A DNA stretch of 64,000 nucleotides from Exobacillus caeni (GTDB lineage: Bacteria; Bacillota; Bacilli; Bacillales; Guptibacillaceae), in the NCBI RefSeq assembly GCF_005747095.1, contig NZ_SWLG01000004.1, positions 186,001 to 250,000 on the forward strand, in the 5' to 3' direction. Both the position numbers and the translations under genes were made by a program. This document shows, piece by piece, positions 25,005 through 33,604 of this stretch. The first letter of the stretch is position 1; the number at the start of each line of letters is the position of its first letter. A model generated the notes under the pieces. That model saw only the letters and a program-made list of their open reading frames with translations. It ran no database searches and had not been told where the DNA came from.

Positions 25005-25541
25005 ATGGATACGTCCTATGAAATAGAAGAATGGTTTAACTTGTACAGTGATGATGTATATAACTTCCTTGTTTATTATACCGGGTCCAAAGAGGTGGAT
25101 GATCTTGTCCAGGATGTTTTTATTAGAGCCATTAAAAACGGGGGACGGTTTGAAGCAAGGTCGAATCCAAAGACCTGGCTTATTTCTATCGCCAGAAACA
25201 TTGCGATCGATCATTTTCGCAAAAAAAGATGGGAACGTTACCTTCCTGAAAAATTCTTTATAAAACAGGTGTCAGGGGGAAAGCAGCCGGAGGAACAGAT
25301 CATTTTTGAGGAAGAAAAAAATGACCTTTATACGGAGATCATGAAGCTTAAACAGAGTTACCGGGATGTACTTGTGATGAGGGGAATACTTGAGATGTCG
25401 GTAGAAGATACAATGAACGCGCTCAGGTGGAGTGAAGCAAAAGTGGTTTTAACCTTTCACAGGGCACGAAAAGCGCTTAAGAAGCAGATGATGAACGTGG
25501 AGAGGGGGAAGATCGATGAAACAAGAGAACAACAGGGATGA
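25005..25541 (+). CDS. ECF RNA polymerase sigma factor
   Basis: A 178-residue group IV sigma factor. Region 2 shows VDDLVQDVFIRAIKNG and TWLISIARNIAIDHFRKKR; region 4 shows LKQSYRDVLVMRGILEMSVEDTMNAL and SEAKVVLTFHRARKALK. An ATG follows GGAGGGGG. The gene overlaps the downstream membrane protein gene by 26 bp, and an ECF-like promoter precedes it, suggesting autoregulation. It resembles Bacillus ECF factors paired with large extracytoplasmic partners. Confidence 0.9.
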   Translation: MDTSYEIEEWFNLYSDDVYNFLVYYTGSKEVDDLVQDVFIRAIKNGGRFEARSNPKTWLISIARNIAIDHFRKKRWERYLPEKFFIKQVSGGKQPEEQIIFEEEKNDLYTEIMKLKQSYRDVLVMRGILEMSVEDTMNALRWSEAKVVLTFHRARKALKKQMMNVERGKIDETREQQG

Positions 25542-26952
25542 ATTAGAACGGCTAAAAGAATTTCCTATGCATAAACTGAATCCCACTACAAAAGAACAGA
25601 TAAAAAGATCGATTGTACTGGAACGGCAAAAACATGATTCTCAAAAACGAAAGAATGACAGGTTGGGAATGATGATGAAGCCGTTACTTGGTGTTCTCGC
25701 TGTCACGGCGTTTGTCATCGGCCTCAATAACCTGGACTATGATAGCGGAAGAGCTGGAGACAGTGCTTCGCAAGATTCCCCGCCGAATGTAGCACCTCTC
25801 CCTTCGCAGGACGCCAAAGATAACGGAAAAGCAGTAAAAGAAGAAACATATCGTTTAAGCGGAACATTTGAATTTACACGGGTACCTGCAGATAGCGGCG
25901 AAACCTTTATGTCAGGTGGAAAAGAAGTCGGTGGTATTAGGAAGATCTCCCACCAGGAGTTTAAAAAGGGACTCTCCAGCCAGGCGCTCTTTGAAAGTGA
26001 GGAAGTAGACTTTTTACCATACAGGACAAAGAGGACACTTGAGCATGTAAAGTCCATGAACGCTATTCAAACGATTCACTATTATATAAAGTCAGTGGAA
26101 GAGCCGGATAGCTATTATGAAGTATTCTTTCATACTCCGTATTTTAATGAAATGTCAGCAAGAGAAGTTGTTGAAAGGTTCATGTTGGTTTCCCTGCCTG
26201 AAGGGTTGCAAGAGGGCAGGAAATTCAGCTACCTTAAGGATTTGGCGCTTACTCTTGTCCAATCAGGAGGAATTAACATCCTTGACATTAAGGAGCTTGG
26301 GGTGGCTGGCCTAAACGGGGCTAATAAGGCTGCAGTCCTGGATACCAGTATCGGAGAGGTTACAGTTGTTTATTATCCTGAAAAAAGAGCGGACAGTATA
26401 AATGTAAAGAAATTAAAAAGCACCATTGAGTTCCCCTATCGCTACCGGGTGCAGGGGATAGAGGAACCGGTCGAGTCAGGAGTGCCGATCTATTTTAGTT
26501 TTGGCAGGGATTATTATTTAATCATGGTAAAAGACAGGGAACTGGATCAACTGATCAGTTATCTTTTTAAAAAAGATAACACAGAAATAGAGGAGAAGGA
26601 ATGGCAGGAGAGCAAGTATTTTACAACTCCAGACGGAAGTAAAGTTATGGGGATTGAGAATAAAATAGGACTCCGTAGCCCGGTTGTTAACGCAGGAAAA
26701 GTCGAAAAGTTCGCCTGGCTTTTTTGGGGAGACATAAATGAAGGCGATGTGAAAGTTACTGCGACCCATAAAGGAACAGGGGAAGTGAAGCAGGCATTAG
26801 TGAATGGGGGAGGACCGCTAAAAGGGCCACTCATGGGAGCGGATGCCCACTTTCCATGCAATATGTCTTTCCCATACCCGGGTCTCTGGCGTCTGGACGT
26901 ATATGTTGGAGGAGTACAGCATGGGTATGTGGTCATGGATGTAAAAGAATAG
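25516..26952 (+). CDS. Membrane anti-sigma partner with DUF4871-like domain
   Basis: A 478-residue protein: cytoplasmic N-terminus (1-50), one transmembrane helix (about 52-70), a Ser/Pro-rich linker, a large extracytoplasmic part and, at the C-terminus, a domain with FPYPGLWRLDVYVGG that recalls DUF4871. Its start overlaps the sigma gene by 26 bp; GAGAGGGGGAAG gives a ribosome site. Position and topology argue for an anti-sigma factor or envelope stress sensor. No canonical zinc anti-sigma motif is present, so this role is inferred from context. Confidence 0.72.
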   Translation: MKQENNRDELERLKEFPMHKLNPTTKEQIKRSIVLERQKHDSQKRKNDRLGMMMKPLLGVLAVTAFVIGLNNLDYDSGRAGDSASQDSPPNVAPLPSQDAKDNGKAVKEETYRLSGTFEFTRVPADSGETFMSGGKEVGGIRKISHQEFKKGLSSQALFESEEVDFLPYRTKRTLEHVKSMNAIQTIHYYIKSVEEPDSYYEVFFHTPYFNEMSAREVVERFMLVSLPEGLQEGRKFSYLKDLALTLVQSGGINILDIKELGVAGLNGANKAAVLDTSIGEVTVVYYPEKRADSINVKKLKSTIEFPYRYRVQGIEEPVESGVPIYFSFGRDYYLIMVKDRELDQLISYLFKKDNTEIEEKEWQESKYFTTPDGSKVMGIENKIGLRSPVVNAGKVEKFAWLFWGDINEGDVKVTATHKGTGEVKQALVNGGGPLKGPLMGADAHFPCNMSFPYPGLWRLDVYVGGVQHGYVVMDVKE

Positions 26953-26990
26953 CGGGGGTCTGACCCCCGCAAAAATGTGGATAACTTCTA
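26952..26990 (+). repeat. Palindrome-DnaA-box repeat, copy 2
   Basis: Perfect palindrome GCGGGGGTCTGACCCCCGC, then AAAAA, then TGTGGATAACTTCTA. It begins at the stop codon of the preceding gene. The DnaA box is perfect. Confidence 0.8.
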
Positions 26991-27055
26991 ATGTTAAGCA
27001 GCATGGTGTTTGGCATTTTTATAAAAGGAAGGTTGCCCCTTACCGACGCAAAATG

Positions 27056-27799
27056 TTATTCAATTCCTTCAATTTCCGGATTGCCAAGATTTCCGACAAC
27101 AGACATCGCATCGTTTGCATCTAATTGATCTTCATACTGCTGGTGGTAAAAATTATAAGCGACTCCGGACGGTTCACCATCTATATCGGACGTAAGAAAT
27201 GCTTCAATATCTTCAACGAAACCAACAGGCTCTTCCGCTTCGATATACATATCTTCGTATTTTAACTTACTTTGAGCAAAAAAGTCTGATGGAGTATCGG
27301 ATGTTCCGTAAAATGCGACAGATTGCCATGAATCTTCAGCATCAAAGAAAGTGGCATCCAATTCATCGTATTCAAACTCACCAAAAGCTGGTCTTAATAT
27401 ATCCTCTTCAACTGGCCGTTTTAAAGATACAAACTGATCCGGACTGTCTTTCTTACAATGGGTCGTTGTTGGAAGAGCTTCAAGCCGCTCAATCGCTATT
27501 GGCTGGCGGCATACTTCACACCGTCCATAAGTTCCGTTTTCGATACGTCCAAGCGCTTCATTTATATCTTTAAGCTCTTTTTCCAGGTGTTCATTCAATG
27601 CTACATCTTTCTCACGTTCAAAAAGAGCTGTCGCATTATCAGCCGGATGGTTATCATAATTCGATAATTCGCCCATCGTTTCATTTATATAAGCCTTCTC
27701 CAGGTCAAAATGATCGTTTGCTTCAAGCCGGTCATAAAGTTCCTGCTTTGCTTTTTCCAGTTGGTTTTTAAATTGTTGTAGTTGGTTGGAAGTAAGCAT
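27056..27799 (-). CDS. yteA: YteA-type sporulation protein (TraR/DksA zinc-finger)
   Basis: A 247-residue protein with an N-terminal coiled-coil region (about 1-90) and a DksA/TraR-like finger GRCEVCRQPIAIERLEALPTTTHCKKD, in which the fourth zinc cysteine is replaced, as common in YteA proteins. The C-terminal half is acidic and specific for YteA. B. subtilis yteA belongs to the mother-cell sporulation programme. GGAAGGAGG precedes the ATG. It may bind RNA polymerase or act in spore assembly; the function remains unclear. Confidence 0.88.
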   Translation of the reverse strand: MLTSNQLQQFKNQLEKAKQELYDRLEANDHFDLEKAYINETMGELSNYDNHPADNATALFEREKDVALNEHLEKELKDINEALGRIENGTYGRCEVCRQPIAIERLEALPTTTHCKKDSPDQFVSLKRPVEEDILRPAFGEFEYDELDATFFDAEDSWQSVAFYGTSDTPSDFFAQSKLKYEDMYIEAEEPVGFVEDIEAFLTSDIDGEPSGVAYNFYHQQYEDQLDANDAMSVVGNLGNPEIEGIE

Positions 27800-28272
27800 A
27801 GATATCCTCCTTCCTGTTTTTTATGTTCGTTCATGATTAGTATGGTTATTTTTAAAGATTATTTGTTCTGAAAATGTTTCCTTCTTCGTTAAGATCAATT
27901 GGAATAAAATGGACGAATCCTCACTACTTAACAGGCAACCATAAATAAAGCGTTTAATTGTTTTGGTTTACTGAAGGCTCAATTGCATTTTCATCATTCC
28001 AGGAAATAGGAACAAGGAAGGAGAATGGTAATGGGTCTAAATGGAAATATTAGTAAAATGGCTGGTTGGAAGTCATGTGAATAGATGGTGGGGAACCATT
28101 ATTTTTCGTTGATCGGTCTCGTTTTGTGTTCTACAAAGCTGGAAACGGTATAGTTTTTTTCGATTGGGTAGAAAGTTTTACCATTCTAAAAAAATAGACA
28201 TCCGTTAAATTCCAAGCTTTGTTGAAACGTTTACTATGTTTATTAGTATCTTTGATAGCAGGAGGATTTACC
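27800..28272. other. Intergenic region, no clear gene
   Basis: AT-rich 470 bp between divergent genes. A 19-codon ORF (28025-28084) follows AAGGAAGGAG but has no other support. Promoters for yteA and for the membrane protein at 28273 probably lie here, but none is convincing. Confidence 0.4.
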
Positions 28273-28788
28273 TTGCAACTATTACCGGAAAAGGAATTGG
28301 ATAACATGCGGAAAAGAAATTCTCCTCTTGAGATATTGTTATGGAGTATCGCTCTCCCGGGGTTTGGACAGGTTTTAAACGGAAAGCTTATAAAAGGTAT
28401 ATTATTTATTTTCCTTGAGATTTTAATAAATGTAAATGCAAAACTTAATCTTAATATCCTTTATAGCTTTCAAGGGAATATCGACAAAGCGATTGAAGTG
28501 ACCGACTATCAGTGGGCTATGTTTTACCCATGTCTTTATTTGTTCGCTATCTTTGATTCTTATTATGAAGCCCTGAAACAATCAGATCGGTCAATACCTT
28601 CCCTGCTTTCTATTCCATTCGTCTCAGCTGTTTACCTTTCTACAATCGGAGTCATGTTTTCTGATACGATTCCGTATATTATTCCGATACCTCCAACGTT
28701 TATTCCCTTACTGGCAATGGTGATCGGGGTTTGGATCGGAAACTTCATTCGTCTGTGGATCATCCATAAAAGAAATGTGCAATCATAA
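28273..28788 (+). CDS. Polytopic membrane protein of unknown function
   Basis: A 171-residue protein with about four membrane helices. The motif SPLEILLWSIALPGFGQVLNGKLIKGILFIF near the N-terminus (Gly-x-Gly-Gln turn between two helices) resembles the TM2/DUF5683 type. Start at TTG 28273, 8 bases after AGGAGG; an open frame extends 54 bp upstream but that start has no ribosome site. Function unknown. Confidence 0.75.
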   Translation: MQLLPEKELDNMRKRNSPLEILLWSIALPGFGQVLNGKLIKGILFIFLEILINVNAKLNLNILYSFQGNIDKAIEVTDYQWAMFYPCLYLFAIFDSYYEALKQSDRSIPSLLSIPFVSAVYLSTIGVMFSDTIPYIIPIPPTFIPLLAMVIGVWIGNFIRLWIIHKRNVQS

Positions 28789-28892
28789 TTTTGGTGTTGG
28801 GGCACCAAAAGCATTAAGCTGCATTCCCTTAGCTTCCCGAGGGCACGACGTGGGAAACCAGCCGCCCGTGGAAGGCGAAATCCAATAAACGC

Positions 28893-28966
28893 CCCAAAAG
28901 AAAAATCCGAACTGATTCGAATTCTAATTGAAGAATTTTGAATCACAGATCGGATTTTCTTTTGGC
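28893..28966. terminator. Long bidirectional terminator
   Basis: Extended imperfect hairpin (CCAAAAGAAAAATCCGA... / ...TCGGATTTTCTTTTGG with inner GATTC.AATTCT / AGAATT.GAATC) between convergent genes. T-rich on both strands. Confidence 0.75.
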
Positions 28967-28989
28967 TAAAACTTTTTGTTCCGGCCGCT

Positions 28990-29895
28990 TTATGCTTTAT
29001 TCATTTGAAGATCTGATGCCTTTAATTCCGCAGCATCCTGTTCCCGCTGTTTTCGAGCCCACTGGAAGAAGATATATCCAAGGGCAGAACCATAAACGAT
29101 TTCCTGAACAATTTTCATTATGATGCCGCCAAGCTGTTGGTCTTCCATCGTATCCATCGGTTTCATCTGGCTGAATAGTTCAGGTGAAACATTAGCACCA
29201 GATGGGATGCAATATCCGATCGCATTCGCCCACACGGTTGGATCTGTATAAGAAGCATACAGTGGATGGGTGGCAAAAATAATCAATGCACAGGCTGGCG
29301 TTAACAGCACCCCGTCAGCAAAGATGTAGCCCAGTTTTTTTACTCCGGACAACGTATCGAATTCGGGCACTGGAGTAACAACAGGCCACCACATAGCAAA
29401 CGAAGCAAAGATCAGTACATTTACAAAAATAGTCTGGGCTGTATAGTGTACCATTAAATAGTCAAAAACTTCCGGCAAGTGATAGAGAGAGAAAAGGCCG
29501 TTAAACAAAATCAGTGAAATGATCGGGAATGTAAAGACACGGACTAATTTTCCTATAATCTTAACGTTTAAGACAGGACGAAGCATCCATGCCGGCAGTC
29601 CTGCCAGGATTAAAGGGGGAGCAACGATATAAACAAGTGCCATTTGAAGCATATGAATGCTCAGCAATAAATGGCCCATGATGTAAAGAGGACCGCCCAA
29701 TCCCATGTAAAAAATAAATACCCCTAATAAAAACATGAATTTCTTATATACAGGAACCCGGGACGATTCCTTAAAGCTATCACGCCATGGACCTGTGAAC
29801 ATGATGTAAAGGCCAGCAACAAGTATTGCACCAACCATCAGGGCCGGGCTCCAGATGGCGCTAAAACTAAAGTTAGTAGCTAACTGTTCCCACAT
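28990..29895 (-). CDS. ctaG: Cytochrome c oxidase assembly factor CtaG
   Basis: A 301-residue polytopic membrane protein of the caa3-type CtaG family, needed in B. subtilis for assembly of cytochrome caa3 oxidase, probably in copper delivery. About seven helices; conserved parts include MGHLLLSIHMLQMALVY with spaced histidines, and MWWPVVTPVPEFDTLSGVKKLGY. GGAGGTGTTCC precedes the ATG at 29895; an upstream in-frame start lies in that ribosome site. In B. subtilis it lies at the end of the cta operon; here it is alone, so the oxidase genes must be elsewhere. Confidence 0.95.
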   Translation of the reverse strand: MWEQLATNFSFSAIWSPALMVGAILVAGLYIMFTGPWRDSFKESSRVPVYKKFMFLLGVFIFYMGLGGPLYIMGHLLLSIHMLQMALVYIVAPPLILAGLPAWMLRPVLNVKIIGKLVRVFTFPIISLILFNGLFSLYHLPEVFDYLMVHYTAQTIFVNVLIFASFAMWWPVVTPVPEFDTLSGVKKLGYIFADGVLLTPACALIIFATHPLYASYTDPTVWANAIGYCIPSGANVSPELFSQMKPMDTMEDQQLGGIIMKIVQEIVYGSALGYIFFQWARKQREQDAAELKASDLQMNKA

Positions 29896-30294
29896 TTGGA
29901 ACACCTCCAAAATTGCAAAAACATTAATTGTTTCTTGCTTATTCTTCCAGTATTTCTAATACTCCTCTGGAATATGACAGAAGTCCATAAATAAGGAAAC
30001 GAATCAATGAATTTAAGCTATAAGACATACTTAGTCCTACTATGTATTGTAGAGGGGAATGAAGCGAATCTCAACTAAAACCCCAAAGTTTGTGTGAAGT
30101 ATTTGTGAAAAACCGCACAGGGGGTCTGACCCCCAGAAAACTGTGGATAAAAAATCCCTCGTCCAGAATGGGGGGAGTAATCAAAATGTTTTATTTTTTA
30201 GGTTATTTTGTCTATTCTTGAAACATTTTATTTGTTAAACTCGTTTATAGGGATGAGAAAGTATTTTAGGTATTCGAATTTAGGGGGAAAAGTA
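29896..30294. other. Intergenic region carrying a DnaA-box repeat
   Basis: Nearly 400 bp with no supported gene. The ctaG promoter should lie at 29900-30060, and a palindrome/DnaA-box repeat is at 30120. Confidence 0.45.
30120..30150 (+). repeat. Palindrome-DnaA-box repeat, copy 3
   Basis: GGGGGTCTGACCCCC, then AGAAAAC and TGTGGATAA. The DnaA box is perfect; the ACTTCTA tail of copies 2 and 4 is missing. Confidence 0.78.
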
Positions 30295-30480
30295 GTGATT
30301 TCAAGAGGTTTGGCCATACTGTTCATTGGTGTGGTAGTAGGTGTATGCTGGTTCTTTACGGCTCATTATACAGAAGCGGTGGATAATCCGATCGCTGACA
30401 ATAGTGGCCATAAGGGATCAGAGTTAGTGGAAATTGTTCCGATTCATACTGAAAGCCAGCAAGTTGCAGACGAAAAATAG
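30295..30480 (+). CDS. Small single-helix membrane protein
   Basis: A 61-residue protein with an N-terminal helix (ISRGLAILFIGVVVGVCWFF) and a hydrophilic tail ending VADEK. The GTG start follows AGGGGGAAAA; a longer frame to 30208 lacks a ribosome site. It is followed by a TGACTCA hairpin repeat that separates it from the convergent gene. Function unknown. Confidence 0.6.
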   Translation: MISRGLAILFIGVVVGVCWFFTAHYTEAVDNPIADNSGHKGSELVEIVPIHTESQQVADEK

Positions 30481-30504
30481 AAAAAGAATTTTTCTGAAGG
30501 GGAT

Positions 30505-30607
30505 TGACTCAAAAGTGAAGTGCCAGACACCTCCAGCCTTTTTCTTGAAAAACAGACGTTTATCAAGAACTTGTGCTAATCGGAGGCAGTCAGACACTTT
30601 TGAGTCA
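30505..30607. repeat. TGACTCA-flanked hairpin repeat, copy 3
   Basis: About 103 bp bounded by TTGACTCAAAAGTG and CACTTTTGAGTCAG, with the inner inverted block AGTGCCAGACACCTCCAGC... matching the reverse complement of the copy at 40207. It lies between two convergent genes and may act as a bidirectional terminator. Confidence 0.75.
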
Positions 30608-30612
30608 GTCTC

Positions 30613-30939
30613 TTACTTATGATTTGCTTTTTTCTCGATGGATTCCTCGGTCGCTTCTTCGATCGGATAGTACTCCTTGATATGGTCAATCTGTTCAAGT
30701 GCCATCTTGTAAAAACGTTCTTCTTCGAAGTCTCCTGCATAGAAAATATGGCCATTTGATGTTTCTAAAACAAGCTTGACCTGCTGTTGAAGGTTAGTGC
30801 CAGTGTCTTCATCAGACAATACAGTTCCTTCTGGAGATGATTCTCTTTGATGTAAGTAAAGCGTTCCTTGTTCGCCGTTTTGCTTTGCTTCTTTTGCGAA
30901 TTGTACTACTTCCTCTAATGTTTCTGCATAAGTATTCAT
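30613..30939 (-). CDS. Small acidic hypothetical protein
   Basis: A 108-residue soluble acidic protein starting MNTYAETLEEVVQFAKEAK. It alternates helical and strand segments (GTLYLHQRESSPEG, QVKLVLETSNGHIFYAG) and ends with an EEATEESIEKKANHK tail. The ATG at 30939 follows GAAGGAGGG. No family recognised. Confidence 0.72.
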   Translation of the reverse strand: MNTYAETLEEVVQFAKEAKQNGEQGTLYLHQRESSPEGTVLSDEDTGTNLQQQVKLVLETSNGHIFYAGDFEEERFYKMALEQIDHIKEYYPIEEATEESIEKKANHK

Positions 30940-31353
30940 TACCAGTCCCTCCTTCTGTAAAAGGGTAAAATAGGTTTTCATTCTTTGTATTCCTTTATAG
31001 AATAACCATTAAAACATTTTCTTTTCTTGCTGGATAAGCTTTCTAATTTCCATTGGAAAAGATTATGGTATGATGAAAAATAGAGGAGTCTGTTTTTCAG
31101 AGAAATGAAAAAGGCCAAACGGGCAAAAATGAATTAGTTATCGTATAAGCGCTGTGTCCCTGATATGCATTCCGTACGGGTTCACAAGCTGATAATCAAT
31201 ATTCTTATAGAAAATAATGCCGTAAATTTTTCTATGCTTTGGAAAGAATTTCGTTAAATTTGTTTCCGAAACTTTCATATTTTTCTGTTTGGCATCTGTA
31301 CAAGTTTACTATAATAAGTGATATGAAATAGCTGATGAAAGGGGCTAGCCTCT
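30940..31353. other. Intergenic region with a promoter for small membrane proteins
   Basis: No gene supported. TTGGCA (31289) and TATAAT (31310), 15-bp spacing, precede the operon starting at 31354. I see no recognisable riboswitch here. Confidence 0.45.
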
Positions 31354-31464
31354 ATGTTAAATAAAATAAAAGAACACAAAACAGAAGCTGCCGTAATTAT
31401 TCTTACGTTTGTTTTACCGTTTCTGGCTGTTGTCATTCTCGGTGGTTTAGCTTTGCTTTCTTAA
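31354..31464 (+). CDS. 36-residue membrane peptide
   Basis: Peptide MLNKIKEHKTEAAVI... with a short basic N-terminus and one membrane helix (AVIILTFVLPFLAVVILGG). AAAGGGG lies 11 bases upstream, and a promoter 40 bp upstream. First of three closely spaced small membrane protein genes. Function unknown. Confidence 0.6.
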   Translation: MLNKIKEHKTEAAVIILTFVLPFLAVVILGGLALLS

Positions 31465-31507
31465 AATAGACCTCCCCCGGCTTGAATGATAGAAAGGGTG
31501 GCGAAAC

Positions 31508-31660
31508 ATGGAATTAAGCACGATCTTGTTAGTAATGTCTATTGTTATATTTGTCGTTGTCTTCGGTGCTTTTGCGCTGTTTCTTGTTTTGCTTAAGAAA
31601 AAAAGCGAAAAAATGGAACAGGAGCAAGTCATGGATAAAAGGAGTAATGAAGATGAATGA
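31508..31660 (+). CDS. 50-residue membrane protein (YtzI-like)
   Basis: Protein MELSTILLVMSIVIFVVVFG... with one N-terminal helix (about 5-29) and a charged cytoplasmic tail KKKSEKMEQEQVMDKRSNEDE. GAAAGGGTGG precedes the ATG. Size and layout resemble YtzI of Bacillus, but the similarity is only general. It overlaps the following small gene. Confidence 0.65.
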   Translation: MELSTILLVMSIVIFVVVFGAFALFLVLLKKKSEKMEQEQVMDKRSNEDE

Positions 31661-31748
31661 AAGAAATAACCTTCGCCTTTTAATCGGGTTGTTAATTTTC
31701 TCTTTATTATGGGGCATCGGATATTGGATCTGGGCATTTATAAAATGA
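31653..31748 (+). CDS. 31-residue membrane peptide
   Basis: Peptide MNERNNLRLLIGLLIFSLLW... with a single Trp-rich helix. Its ATG overlaps the end of the previous ORF (ATGAATGA), and AAAGGAG lies 8 bases upstream, so it is translationally coupled. A hairpin follows. Confidence 0.6.
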   Translation: MNERNNLRLLIGLLIFSLLWGIGYWIWAFIK

Positions 31749-31753
31749 ACATT

Positions 31754-31792
31754 AGAGTCCTTCTCATCAGCGGTGAGGCGGGCTCTTTTTTA
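31754..31792 (+). terminator. Terminator of the small membrane protein operon
   Basis: AGAGTCC / GGGCTCT with an inner CTCA / TGAG stem, followed by TTTTTTA. Confidence 0.7.
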
Positions 31793-31851
31793 TTTTCTGG
31801 AATGGTTCGTACAACGAAGAAAAGCAATGCAAAGAAACGAGAAGCGAAGTT

Positions 31852-32577
31852 TTACCTTATTAATGGATAGTCATTATTTATAGGCTCATTGTAAAGGGAA
31901 ATGTAAAGTTCCCTTTTGTGTGTTATGGAAGCGAAAAAAACTTCCCGAATATCCGAAATCCCATTGGCCTGAAGCTGGTTGAGTACCCAATTTTCAGGCA
32001 AGCCAAGAGAAGATAGAACCTCCTGTTGTATATTCCCTTCAAATATAACGGGAAAAGCGATTTTACTTCCGCCTGTGTGTATCCCTAACTCTTGCTTCGT
32101 CACAGACGAGGCTTCCGGTTTTCGACTAACAGTTAGTTTTCCGTTTGGTTCAACAAGAGCAAGCTCTACGTCTTCAACGTTAAAGACGCCATTTTCACGA
32201 AGCATCGTTAGTATGTTGTCAATGGAATACTTAATTTTGTGCATATTTTCTTTAAGGAATTTCCCGTCTTGAATCACTATGGTCGTTTCAAAAGTTAAAA
32301 GCTTGCCGATTGTTTTACTGTTCACCTTTAAAGTTGCTACCAGCTTTTGTAATAAGGCGATGGAAATAACAGCGATAACGGTTGGCATATGTTTAACTTC
32401 CGGCTGGCCGATATCAGCTCCCACAACAGAGCCAAGTGTGAGAATCACCAAATAATCAAAAACAGGCATTTCGCCGACCGAACGCTTTCCCATGAACAAT
32501 GTTATCCCTAACAATAAAGGGAGAATGGTTGCGATTCTTAGAATGACGATAAGGTATTCTTGTATAAAATCGAACAT
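31852..32577 (-). CDS. DUF421 (YetF-like) membrane protein
   Basis: A 241-residue protein with three N-terminal helices and a cytoplasmic domain. Family marks seen: RIATILPLLLGITLFMGKRSVGEMPVFDYLVILTLGSVVGAD, and later DGKFLKENMHKIKYSIDNILTMLRENGVFNVEDVELALVEPNGKLTV, both typical of DUF421 proteins such as YetF/YrbG. Possible channel or membrane-stress role, not established. The ATG at 32577 follows GAGGTG; a 10-bp perfect hairpin covers this ribosome site. Confidence 0.88.
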   Translation of the reverse strand: MFDFIQEYLIVILRIATILPLLLGITLFMGKRSVGEMPVFDYLVILTLGSVVGADIGQPEVKHMPTVIAVISIALLQKLVATLKVNSKTIGKLLTFETTIVIQDGKFLKENMHKIKYSIDNILTMLRENGVFNVEDVELALVEPNGKLTVSRKPEASSVTKQELGIHTGGSKIAFPVIFEGNIQQEVLSSLGLPENWVLNQLQANGISDIREVFFASITHKRELYISLYNEPINNDYPLIR

Positions 32578-32578
32578 C

Positions 32579-32619
32579 AAGGCTTCACCTCATTCCTTAA
32601 AGTTAGTATGTGAAGCCTT
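32579..32619 (-). promoter_or_regulatory. Hairpin masking the DUF421 ribosome site
   Basis: On the minus strand AAGGCTTCAC and GTGAAGCCTT pair perfectly (10 bp, 21-base loop). The 3' arm contains part of the GAGGTG ribosome site and ends 2 bases before the ATG. With no T-run it is unlikely to be a terminator for the upstream lipoprotein gene; translational control is a better guess. Confidence 0.5.
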
Positions 32620-32629
32620 AAATAAATTA

Positions 32630-33433
32630 TTAGTTCGTTATATCCAGCACTTTGCCTGTTTTTGCATCTAACTTTATCTCAATAGAATGAGGAGCGGTTC
32701 CGAGAATTGACGAGGAGTGAAATAGCCAGCTGTTTTCTGTAAATGAGTATTCCAGTGTTGGCTCTTCTTTTAATGCCTGATGGTACGTTTCTTCCCCAAC
32801 CTTTGTCCACTGGTCATTTTGGTTAACATAAAATTGGCCATCCTTTCTTCTGGCAACTTTCTTTCCGGTATGATCGCTTATCCATTTTCTATATTCTTTT
32901 TGTTTTTTTACGGTTTCTTCAGCTTTTCTCCAGGAGATAATGTGAGGCCCGCCAGTGATCTTGATCTTCTTCTGGGTTACAGGGGGATCATATTCAGGGT
33001 TCGGCCCGGCGGTCTCCAGCTTTCCTTTTAGAAAAACAGCAGTGAGCGTATACTCGTCATCCGGGGCAGGAATAGTTTCTTCCACAAAGAAATCAAGTTC
33101 AGGGAGATAGGTCTTTTCAATTGAAAAACTCTTACCCGGCTGCAATGTTTTGTATTGAAGGTTTTCTTCGCACTCTTTATTTGTGTTTTTCTCAACCAAA
33201 GCAGCAGAATAGTTTGTTTCGACTGAAAGCTGGATCCCATTCTCACAGCTATCCAGAACCGTAAAGTCGATCGGTTCTTTATCTATATTTTTAACCGTCA
33301 CGGTCACGTTAATATCATCATCGGTAGAATAAGTGTCTTTATTCGTTTCGAGTGACAGCTCGACCTGTCCGTTATTTTCTGTGCATCCTGTTATCAACAA
33401 AATAAAGCAGATTAGTATCGTGAATTTTTTCAT
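32630..33433 (-). CDS. Lipoprotein with Ig-like and PepSY-like parts
   Basis: A 267-residue lipoprotein: signal peptide and lipobox ITGC (residues 14-17), then a beta-sandwich (about 25-150; VELSLETNKDTYSTDDDINVTVTVKNIDKEPIDF) resembling BsuPI/Ig-like surface domains, and a C-terminal part ending IEIKLDAKTGKVLDI, as in PepSY-like modules. Located upstream of the DUF421 gene with only 52 bp between, so co-transcription is possible. Function unknown. Confidence 0.8.
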   Translation of the reverse strand: MKKFTILICFILLITGCTENNGQVELSLETNKDTYSTDDDINVTVTVKNIDKEPIDFTVLDSCENGIQLSVETNYSAALVEKNTNKECEENLQYKTLQPGKSFSIEKTYLPELDFFVEETIPAPDDEYTLTAVFLKGKLETAGPNPEYDPPVTQKKIKITGGPHIISWRKAEETVKKQKEYRKWISDHTGKKVARRKDGQFYVNQNDQWTKVGEETYHQALKEEPTLEYSFTENSWLFHSSSILGTAPHSIEIKLDAKTGKVLDITN

Positions 33434-33604
33434 CCTGGAATCCCCCTGGTCTTATTCCAAAGTAACTTCGTGATAAATCTATCATAACCTTGAAAGGAAA
33501 TTTTAGGAAGATAATATTCATTTTATAATTTTACTTAGGGGTAAGCAGGAAATGAGGAAGCTGTTACAGAACTTCAGCAAGAGCAGGCATTAGGAGGGAT
33601 TTGA

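Noticed and set aside
26952-26990. Palindrome after the anti-sigma gene read as an intrinsic terminator
   Set aside because: The stem is followed by A-runs, not T-runs, on the coding strand; it fits the dispersed DnaA-box element better.
28025-28084. 19-codon ORF with a ribosome site
   Set aside because: Too short with no other support; mentioned only within the intergenic entry.
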